Shown here: one piece after another, positions 31,990-37,713 of the stretch
Position numbering within the stretch: the stretch's first letter is position 1
Layout: each line of letters begins with the position of its first letter
From: Streptomyces glomeratus
GTDB taxonomy: Bacteria > Actinomycetota > Actinomycetes > Streptomycetales > Streptomycetaceae
Direction of reading: 5' to 3'
Assembly (NCBI RefSeq): GCF_021462825.1
Contig: NZ_JAKEEB010000047.1
Coordinates: forward strand, 1-37,713
Length of the DNA stretch: 37,713 bases
Position numbers and translations under genes: made by a program
The notes under the pieces: model-generated
The model's input: only the letters and a program-made list of their open reading frames with translations
What the model was told of the DNA's origin: nothing
Databases searched by the model: none

Positions 31990-33008
31990 CCACCACCGCC
32001 CCCACCAGGAGTGCCGCCACCGGATCCCTGCTCGGGCTCGCCCTCGGCGACGCGCTCGGCTTCCCGACCGAGTTCGACGACGTGCCGTCGATCCTCGCCA
32101 AGTGCGGGCCGTGGCGGGAGATGGACCTGCCGAGGCCGGCGATCGTCACCGACGACACCCAGATGACCCTGGCGCTCGGGCGCGGGCTGCGCACGGCCAT
32201 GGACCGCGGCGTACTGGCGCCGAGGCGGATGGAGCGCCCGGTGCGTGAGGAGTTCGTCGACTGGTACCGGTCCCCGGAGAACAACCGCGCGCCTGGCCGG
32301 ACCTGCCTGGTCGCCTGCAATCTGCTCGAGGACGAGGGCCGGCCCTGGCAGCAGGCGGCCCAGATCGACTCCAAGGGCTGCGGGGCCAATATGCGGGTGG
32401 CGCCCGTCGGGCTCGTACCGGGGCTCAGCGACGACCAGCGGGCCGGGGCCGCCCAGTTGCAGGCCGCGCTCACGCACGGCCACCCCACGGCGCTCGCCGC
32501 CTCGGACCTGACCGCCCGTGCGATACGCCTGCTTGTGCAGGGCACCGAGCCGGCGGGCCTGGTGGGACTGCTGCGGTCCTACGCGCAGGAGAACCGCAGC
32601 CGCTACCACGAGCCGTGGCTCGGCGACCTGTGGACCCGCGCCCAGGACCCGACCCCCCGGCACTTCATCGCGCGCGGCTGGGACGAGTGCCTGGCCGTCC
32701 TCGACCGCCTCCAGGCCGCCGTGCGGACCGTGTCGCCCGAGGACGATCCCTGCCTGGCGACCGGCGAAGGGTGGATCGCGGAGGAGGCCCTGGCCACCGG
32801 TCTGCTGTGCTTCCTGCTCTTCCCCGACGAGCCCGTCACCGCCCTGCGCCGCGCCGCCTGCACCGCCGGCGACTCCGACTCGATCGCCTGCCTGACGGGC
32901 GCCTTCGCGGGCGCCCACCTCGGCGCCGACGCCTGGCCGCGACCGTGGGCGGACCGCATCGAGTACGGGGGCGAGCTGCGGACGCTCGGGGCGCTCTGGG
33001 ACGTATGA
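31986..33008 (+). CDS. ADP-ribosylglycohydrolase family protein
   Basis: A 340-residue DraG/ARH-type hydrolase. Residues ~12-30 hold SLLGLALGDALGFPTEFDD. The metal-binding motif TDDTQM follows near residue 55, and the second metal site is GDSDSIACLTGAFAGAHLGA near residue 295. All expected Asp/Thr-Ser ligands are present, so activity is likely. Members remove ADP-ribose from proteins, from O-acetyl-ADP-ribose or from nucleic acids; which of these applies is unknown. ATG 31986 overlaps the regulator gene by 4 nt and GGAAGGA lies ~9 nt upstream, so expression follows the NUDIX regulator. The co-operonic pairing suggests that ADP-ribose turnover is sensed and controlled together. Confidence 0.92.
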   Translation: MTTTAPTRSAATGSLLGLALGDALGFPTEFDDVPSILAKCGPWREMDLPRPAIVTDDTQMTLALGRGLRTAMDRGVLAPRRMERPVREEFVDWYRSPENNRAPGRTCLVACNLLEDEGRPWQQAAQIDSKGCGANMRVAPVGLVPGLSDDQRAGAAQLQAALTHGHPTALAASDLTARAIRLLVQGTEPAGLVGLLRSYAQENRSRYHEPWLGDLWTRAQDPTPRHFIARGWDECLAVLDRLQAAVRTVSPEDDPCLATGEGWIAEEALATGLLCFLLFPDEPVTALRRAACTAGDSDSIACLTGAFAGAHLGADAWPRPWADRIEYGGELRTLGALWDV

Positions 33009-33058
33009 GCGGCGTCTCGCCCAGCGGGCGGTGCGCATCTCGGCGTCGTGGGCTGACT

Positions 33059-33064
33059 ACGCTG
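33059..33064 (+). promoter_or_regulatory. candidate -10 box for aroH-tyrA
   Basis: TACGCT (TAnnnT) predicts a start near 33071, giving a ~33-nt leader with a good SD (AAGGAG, 33091-33096) before the chorismate mutase gene. No -35 consensus is seen. Confidence 0.4.
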
Positions 33065-33103
33065 GTGACCAGACATCTGCGTACATCAGCAAGGAGCATC
33101 ACC

Positions 33104-33466
33104 GTGCCGGTACGAGCGGTCCGGGGCGCCGTCCAACTCGAACGGGACGAGGCCGGGCACATGGACGAGCGGGTCGGGGCCCTGCTCACCGCCATCCTGG
33201 AACGCAACGGCCTCACCACCGACGACCTGATCAGCATCTGGTTCACGGCCACGCCCGACCTGCACAGCGACTTCCCGGCCGCCGCCGCCCGCAAGCTCGG
33301 CATCGTCGACGTACCTCTGATCTGCGCCCAGGAACTGGACGTGGAGGGGGCCATGCCCCGGGTCGTCCGCATCCTCGCCCACATCGAGTCCGACCGGTCC
33401 CGCGCCGACATCGCGCATGTCTACCTCGGCGCCGCGGCCGCCCTCCGCAAGGACATCGCCCAGTGA
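33104..33466 (+). CDS. aroH: chorismate mutase, AroH type
   Basis: A 120-residue trimeric AroH-class (not AroQ-class) chorismate mutase converting chorismate to prephenate. The family signature VRAVRGAVQLERDEAGHM lies at the N-terminus. SIWFTATPDLHSDFPAAAAR carries active-site residues, and VPLICAQELDVEGAM the Cys/Glu region. The Arg in the MPRVVRILAH segment matches the conserved catalytic arginine region. The start is GTG 33104, 7 nt after AAGGAG. The frame upstream is open but lies in another gene. It overlaps tyrA by 4 nt, so prephenate is produced and consumed by co-translated enzymes. Confidence 0.95.
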   Translation: MPVRAVRGAVQLERDEAGHMDERVGALLTAILERNGLTTDDLISIWFTATPDLHSDFPAAAARKLGIVDVPLICAQELDVEGAMPRVVRILAHIESDRSRADIAHVYLGAAAALRKDIAQ

Positions 33467-34557
33467 GAACCGCACTCGTCATCGGTACGGGCCTGATCGG
33501 CACATCGGCGGCGCTGGCGCTCGCCGCGCGCGGGGTCACCGTGCACCTCGCCGACCACGACCCGGAGCAGGCCCGGACGGCCGCCGCGCTCGGCGCCGGC
33601 ACCGACGAGGCGCCCGAGGGACCCGTCGACCTGGTGGTCGTCGCCGCCCCTCCCGCGCACGTGGCCGGCGCGCTCGCCGATGCCATGCGGCGCGGACTGG
33701 GGCGCGGCTACATCGACGTGGCCAGCGTCAAGGGCGGTCCGCGCCGCGAGCTCGAGGCGCTGGGCACCGACCCGGCCCTCCTGGCGCGCTACATCGGCAC
33801 CCACCCCATGTCGGGCCGTGAGAAGTCCGGCCCGCTGGCGGCCAGCGGCGACCTCTTCGAGGGCCGGCCCTGGGTGCTCACGCCCACCCGGGACACCGAC
33901 ACCGAGGTGCTCAACCTGGCCCTGGAGCTGGTCTCGCACTGCCGTGCCGTGCCGGTCGTCATGGACGCCGACGCCCACGACCGGGCCGTCGCGCTGGTCT
34001 CGCACATGCCGCACCTGGTCTCCAGCATGGTGGCCGCGCGCCTGGAGCACGCGGAGGAGGCGGCCGTACGGCTGTGCGGACAGGGCATCCGGGACGTGAC
34101 CCGGATCGCCGCCTCCGACCCGAGGATGTGGATCGACATCCTGTCCGCGAACCCGGGCCCGGTCGCCGACCTGCTCTCGGAGGTGGCCGCGGACCTCGAC
34201 GAGACCGTGCGCGCCCTGCGCTCCCTCCAGGCGTCGGACGAGGCCAAACGGCGCGAGGGCGCCCACGGCATCGAGGACGTGCTGCGTCGCGGCAACGTGG
34301 GCCGCTCCCGGGTGCCCGGCAAGCACGGCAGCGCCCCGCGGGCATACGAGACCGTCGCCGTCCTCATCTCCGACCAGCCCGGCCAGCTGGCCCGTATCTT
34401 CGCGGACGCGGGCATGGCGGGCATCAACATCGAGGACGTCCGCATCGAACACGCGACCGGACAGCAGGCGGGCCTGGTCCAGCTGATGGTGGAGCAGAAA
34501 GCGGCCCCGGCGCTGAGCGCGGCACTGCGCGAGCGGGGCTGGACGATCCGCCAGTAG
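33463..34557 (+). CDS. tyrA: prephenate dehydrogenase
   Basis: A 364-residue enzyme of tyrosine synthesis (prephenate to 4-hydroxyphenylpyruvate). The NAD(P)-binding motif VIGTGLIGTSAALALA starts at residue ~6. The catalytic signature HPMSGREKSGPLAA is near residue 115, and DADAHDRAVALVSHMPHLV follows in the dehydrogenase domain. Residues ~295-360 form an ACT domain (ETVAVLISDQPGQLARIFAD), which usually gives feedback regulation by an aromatic amino acid. GTG 33463 overlaps the aroH stop (GTGA), and no separate SD is needed. It forms a two-gene aromatic amino-acid unit with aroH. Confidence 0.95.
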   Translation: MRTALVIGTGLIGTSAALALAARGVTVHLADHDPEQARTAAALGAGTDEAPEGPVDLVVVAAPPAHVAGALADAMRRGLGRGYIDVASVKGGPRRELEALGTDPALLARYIGTHPMSGREKSGPLAASGDLFEGRPWVLTPTRDTDTEVLNLALELVSHCRAVPVVMDADAHDRAVALVSHMPHLVSSMVAARLEHAEEAAVRLCGQGIRDVTRIAASDPRMWIDILSANPGPVADLLSEVAADLDETVRALRSLQASDEAKRREGAHGIEDVLRRGNVGRSRVPGKHGSAPRAYETVAVLISDQPGQLARIFADAGMAGINIEDVRIEHATGQQAGLVQLMVEQKAAPALSAALRERGWTIRQ

Positions 34558-34609
34558 CGCGGCGGGCAGCCCCCGGCGTCCGCCAGTCATACCGGGTCCG
34601 GCGAGCCAG

Positions 34610-34615
34610 TAACCT
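34610..34615 (+). promoter_or_regulatory. candidate -10 box of the cmk operon
   Basis: TAACCT (TAnnnT) lies 62 nt before the cmk GTG and predicts a start near 34622. It is 52 nt after the tyrA stop, so cmk-plsC-der may have its own promoter. Confidence 0.4.
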
Positions 34616-34677
34616 TGTGCGGGGCGCCCTCGCGTCCCGCCCACACCACCACCCCGCACCAGGAAGGTGTCCCCACC

Positions 34678-35373
34678 GTGGAAAACGGCGCCGCCCGGAC
34701 CGCCCCGGCAGTGATTGTCGCCATCGACGGCCCCTCCGGCACGGGCAAGTCCAGCACCTCCAAGGCCGTGGCCGCGCAGCTCGGGCTGAGCTACCTGGAC
34801 ACCGGCGCCCAGTACCGGGCGATCACGTGGTGGATGGTCACCAACGGCATCGACATAACGGACCCCACCGCCGTCGCGGCCGTGGCGGGCAAGCCGGAGA
34901 TCGTCTCCGGCACCGACCCGTCGGCGCCCACCATCACCGTCGACGGCACCGATGTCTCCGGCCCGATCCGCACCCAGGAGGTCACCTCCAAGGTCAGCGC
35001 GGTCAGCGCGGTGCCGGAGATCCGGGCCCGGATCACCGAGCTGCAGCGCTCGCTCGCCGCGTCCGCGCAGAACGGCATCGTCGTCGAGGGCCGCGACATC
35101 GGCACCACCGTGCTTCCGGACGCCGACCTGAAGATCTTCCTCACCGCCTCCCCGGAGGCGCGTGCCGCCCGCCGCAGCGGAGAGCTGAAGGGCGCGGACC
35201 TGCACGCCACCCGTGAGGCCCTGATCAAGCGGGACACCGCCGACTCCAGCCGCAAGACCTCCCCGCTCGCGAAGGCGGGCGACGCCGTCGAGGTGGACAC
35301 CACCGACCTCACCCTCCAGCAGGTCATCGAGTGCGTCGTCACCCTCGTCGAGGAGAAGCGGGCGGCGAAGTGA
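34678..35373 (+). CDS. cmk: cytidylate kinase
   Basis: A 231-residue kinase phosphorylating CMP and dCMP. P-loop DGPSGTGKSSTSKAVA is near residue 15. DTGAQYRAITW, the substrate-binding DR/GRDIGT region (VEGRDIGTTVLPDAD) and LKIFLTASPEARAARR follow. Residue order and length match the short bacterial Cmk family. GTG 34678 is chosen because AGGAAGG (34661-34667) is 10 nt upstream; the 21 extra upstream codons read as leader sequence. It makes CDP for RNA, DNA and phospholipid synthesis, which fits a PlsC-type acyltransferase in the next overlapping frame. Confidence 0.94.
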   Translation: MENGAARTAPAVIVAIDGPSGTGKSSTSKAVAAQLGLSYLDTGAQYRAITWWMVTNGIDITDPTAVAAVAGKPEIVSGTDPSAPTITVDGTDVSGPIRTQEVTSKVSAVSAVPEIRARITELQRSLAASAQNGIVVEGRDIGTTVLPDADLKIFLTASPEARAARRSGELKGADLHATREALIKRDTADSSRKTSPLAKAGDAVEVDTTDLTLQQVIECVVTLVEEKRAAK

Positions 35374-36029
35374 CCCAGGCTCCGTCCGAGCGGGGCGCCG
35401 AAGTGGGGCGGCGCATCGGCGTCTCCCTGATGCACGGGCTCTGGAAGCCGCGGGTTCTCGGCGCCTGGAAGGTTCCCGCGACCGGACCGGCGATCTTCGC
35501 GGTCAACCACTCCCACAACATCGACGGTCCGATGGTCATGGGCGTGGCGCCCCGGCCGACGCACTTCCTGATCAAGAAGGAGGCGTTCGTCGGGCCGCTG
35601 AACCCGTTCCTGACCGGGATCGGCCAGCTGAAGGTGGACCGCACCAGCGCCGACCGCACGGCCGTCACCCAGGCGCTCGGCGTGCTCGAGAACGGAGGCG
35701 TTCTCGGGATCTTCCCGGAGGGCACCCGTGGCGAGGGCGACTTCGCCTCGCTGCGTGCCGGACTCGCCTACTTCGCGGTCCGCAGCGGGGCGCCGATCGT
35801 GCCGGTCGCCGTGCTGGGAAGCGCGGAGCGGCGCGGACGGTTGATCAAAGGGCTGCCTCCTCTGCGCAGCCGGATAGACGTCGTCTTCGGCGACCCGTTC
35901 AAGGCGGGGGACGAGAACGGGCGGCGCACGCGCAAGGCGCTCGACGAGGCGACCGTGCGCATCCAGGGGCGGCTCACCGAGCACCTGGAAAACGCCAGGC
36001 GCCTGACCGGGCGCGAGAGCGACACTTGA
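35370..36029 (+). CDS. PlsC-type 1-acylglycerol-3-phosphate O-acyltransferase
   Basis: A 219-residue acyltransferase. The catalytic HX4D motif is NHSHNIDG (near residue 46). FPEGTR, the glycerol-phosphate-binding motif, lies near residue 116, with PIVPVAVLGS and a C-terminal basic helix region following. GTG 35370 overlaps the cmk stop by 4 nt. The weakly hydrophobic stretch GPAIFAVNH precedes the active site and no long transmembrane helix is evident, so it is probably a peripheral membrane enzyme. It would acylate lysophosphatidic acid or a related lipid; the exact acceptor is inferred. It is placed between cmk and der as in other actinobacteria. Confidence 0.92.
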   Translation: MTQAPSERGAEVGRRIGVSLMHGLWKPRVLGAWKVPATGPAIFAVNHSHNIDGPMVMGVAPRPTHFLIKKEAFVGPLNPFLTGIGQLKVDRTSADRTAVTQALGVLENGGVLGIFPEGTRGEGDFASLRAGLAYFAVRSGAPIVPVAVLGSAERRGRLIKGLPPLRSRIDVVFGDPFKAGDENGRRTRKALDEATVRIQGRLTEHLENARRLTGRESDT

Positions 36030-36090
36030 GTAGTGGATCACCGTAGGCACGGTGTCCACCGATCACCACGATGAACGAGGTACGGACTTC

Positions 36091-37572
36091 ATGAACGACG
36101 ACATCCAGCCCGAGGGCTCGGCAGGGCACGAGTACGACCACGGGGCGCTCGGCGACGCCGAGTACGCGGAGTTCATGGAGCTCGCCGCGGAAGAGGGCTT
36201 CGACCTCGAGGACGTCGAGGGCGCCATCGAGGAGGCCGGACACGGCCCGCTGCCCGTGCTCGCCGTCGTCGGCCGCCCCAATGTCGGCAAGTCGACCCTG
36301 GTGAACCGCATCATCGGCCGCCGCGAGGCGGTCGTCGAGGACAAGCCCGGCGTGACGCGCGACCGTGTGACCTACGAGGCCGAGTGGGCGGGCCGCCGTT
36401 TCAAGGTCGTCGACACCGGCGGCTGGGAACAGGACGTCCTCGGCATCGACGCCTCCGTGGCCGCCCAGGCGGAGTACGCGATCGAGGCGGCCGACGCGGT
36501 CGTCTTCGTCGTCGACGCCAAGGTCGGCGCCACCGACACCGACGAGGCGGTCGTACGCCTGCTGCGCAAGGCCGGCAAGCCCGTGGTGCTCTGTGCCAAC
36601 AAGGTCGACGGCCCGAGCGGCGAGGCCGACGCGGCATACCTGTGGAACCTCGGACTCGGCGAGCCCCATCCCGTCTCCGCCCTCCATGGCCGAGGCACCG
36701 GCGACATGCTGGACTCCGTCCTCGAGGCCCTGCCCGAGGCGCCCGCCCAGACCTTCGGGAACGGCGGGATCGGCGGGCCGCGCCGTATCGCCCTGATCGG
36801 CCGTCCCAACGTCGGCAAGTCCTCGCTGCTGAACAAGGTGGCGGGCGAGGAGCGCGTCGTCGTCAACGAACTGGCGGGCACCACCCGCGACCCGGTCGAC
36901 GAGCTGATCGAACTCGGCGGCAAGACCTGGAAGTTCGTCGACACGGCCGGTATCCGCAAGCGGGTCCACCTCCAGCAGGGCGCGGACTACTACGCCTCGC
37001 TGCGCACCGCGGCCGCGGTCGAGAAGGCCGAGGTCGCCGTCGTGCTGATCGACGGCTCCGAGAGCATCTCGGTCCAGGACCAGCGCATCGTCACCATGGC
37101 GGTGGAGGCGGGCCGTGCGCTCGTCCTCGCCTACAACAAGTGGGACACCCTCGACGAGGAGCGCCGCTACTACCTGGAGCGGGAGATCGAGACCGAGCTG
37201 GGCCAGGTCGCCTGGGCGCCGCGGGTGAACGTCTCGGCGCGCACCGGCCGCCATATGGAGAAGCTGGTCCCGGCGATCGAGACCGCCCTGGCGGGCTGGG
37301 AGACCCGCGTCCCGACGGGCCGTCTCAACGCCTTCCTCGGTGAGCTGGTCTCCGCGCATCCGCACCCGGTCCGAGGCGGCAAGCAGCCGCGCATCCTCTT
37401 CGGCACCCAGGCGGGCACCAAGCCCCCGCGGTTCGTGCTCTTCGCCTCCGGCTTCATCGAGGCGGGCTACCGCCGGTTCATCGAGCGTCGGCTGCGCGAG
37501 GAGTTCGGCTTCGAGGGAGCGCCGATCCACATCTCCGTGCGGGTCCGGGAGAAGCGCGGCAAGAAGAAGTGA
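36091..37572 (+). CDS. der: ribosome-assembly GTPase Der (EngA)
   Basis: A 493-residue protein with two tandem GTPase domains and a KH-like C-terminal domain. The first G1 box GRPNVGKST is at 61-69, with DTGGWE (G3) and NKVDG (G4). The second G1 is GRPNVGKSSLL near residue 236, with DTAGIRKR (G3) and NKWDTLD (G4). The KH-like part ends with RILFGTQAGTKPPRFVLFAS and FIERRLREEFGFEG. An acidic ~50-residue N-terminal extension (GDAEYAEFMELAAEEGF) is typical of actinobacterial Der. ATG 36091 is preferred over GTG 36052 since GAGG lies ~10 nt upstream and the residues begin the usual Streptomyces N-terminus. It assists 50S subunit maturation. Confidence 0.96.
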   Translation: MNDDIQPEGSAGHEYDHGALGDAEYAEFMELAAEEGFDLEDVEGAIEEAGHGPLPVLAVVGRPNVGKSTLVNRIIGRREAVVEDKPGVTRDRVTYEAEWAGRRFKVVDTGGWEQDVLGIDASVAAQAEYAIEAADAVVFVVDAKVGATDTDEAVVRLLRKAGKPVVLCANKVDGPSGEADAAYLWNLGLGEPHPVSALHGRGTGDMLDSVLEALPEAPAQTFGNGGIGGPRRIALIGRPNVGKSSLLNKVAGEERVVVNELAGTTRDPVDELIELGGKTWKFVDTAGIRKRVHLQQGADYYASLRTAAAVEKAEVAVVLIDGSESISVQDQRIVTMAVEAGRALVLAYNKWDTLDEERRYYLEREIETELGQVAWAPRVNVSARTGRHMEKLVPAIETALAGWETRVPTGRLNAFLGELVSAHPHPVRGGKQPRILFGTQAGTKPPRFVLFASGFIEAGYRRFIERRLREEFGFEGAPIHISVRVREKRGKKK

Positions 37573-37591
37573 TGTAAAGGACCTAGCGACG

Positions 37592-37713
<122 letters not shown>

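Overview
The window is a high-GC actinobacterial chromosome segment that is almost certainly from Streptomyces. The evidence is the strong third-position GC bias, frequent GTG and TTG starts, 4-nt ATGA/GTGA overlaps, promoters with a TAnnnT -10 box a few bases before the start codon, and a gene order that follows a block well known from actinobacteria. I recall the M. tuberculosis block as Rv1691-Rv1713: TPR protein, HAD phosphatase, small protein, tlyA, ppnK, recN, pyrG, NUDIX, xerD, parA, scpA, scpB, pseudouridine synthase, cmk, der. No database was consulted, so all assignments rest on visible motifs and recall of families.

Layout. Positions 1-337 are the end of a ribosomal RNA operon: the 23S 3' end, a complete 5S gene and a very strong terminator. 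Positions 403-4839 hold a TPR protein with an extraordinary Arg/Asp/Gly repeat domain, a DUF1015 protein on the opposite strand and a HAD-IIA phosphatase. Positions 4867-7824 are an iron-regulated siderophore ABC importer (two FecCD permeases and an ATPase) behind a DtxR/IdeR-type iron box. Positions 7888-14444 carry an SCP2-like protein, a small conserved protein, tlyA, ppnK, recN, a short MraY/WecA-related membrane protein and a GT4 glycosyltransferase. Positions 14520-19510 are three minus-strand genes (PucR-type regulator, BBE-type FAD oxidase, GH15 hydrolase) lying inside the otherwise conserved block.

Positions 19979-25916 contain pyrG, an ADP-ribose pyrophosphatase, a STAND/TPR protein and alanine dehydrogenase. 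Positions 26284-31151 are a chromosome-organisation cluster: a ParA ATPase, a small protein with a possible ribbon-helix-helix C-terminus, scpA, scpB and an RluB-type pseudouridine synthase. Positions 31212-33008 are a NUDIX/winged-helix (NrtR-like) regulator and an ADP-ribosylglycohydrolase, expressed from a promoter whose -10 box is covered by a perfect palindrome. Positions 33104-37572 are chorismate mutase, prephenate dehydrogenase, cytidylate kinase, a PlsC-type acyltransferase and der. The last ~120 bases are G/C homopolymer and look like a sequencing or assembly artefact.

How the genes work together. Most are housekeeping: rRNA modification and ribosome assembly (TlyA, RluB-like, Der), nucleotide and cofactor supply (PyrG, Cmk, NAD kinase), aromatic amino acids (AroH, TyrA), repair (RecN) and condensin loading (ScpAB). 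The points most worth a second look are the NrtR-like/ADP-ribosylglycohydrolase operon with its operator, the ParA/RHH-like pair fused to the scp cluster, the Arg/Asp repeat-TPR protein next to the rRNA operon, the large set of apparently leaderless promoters, and the absence of genes (xerD, steA/steB-like) that I would expect by comparison with mycobacteria.
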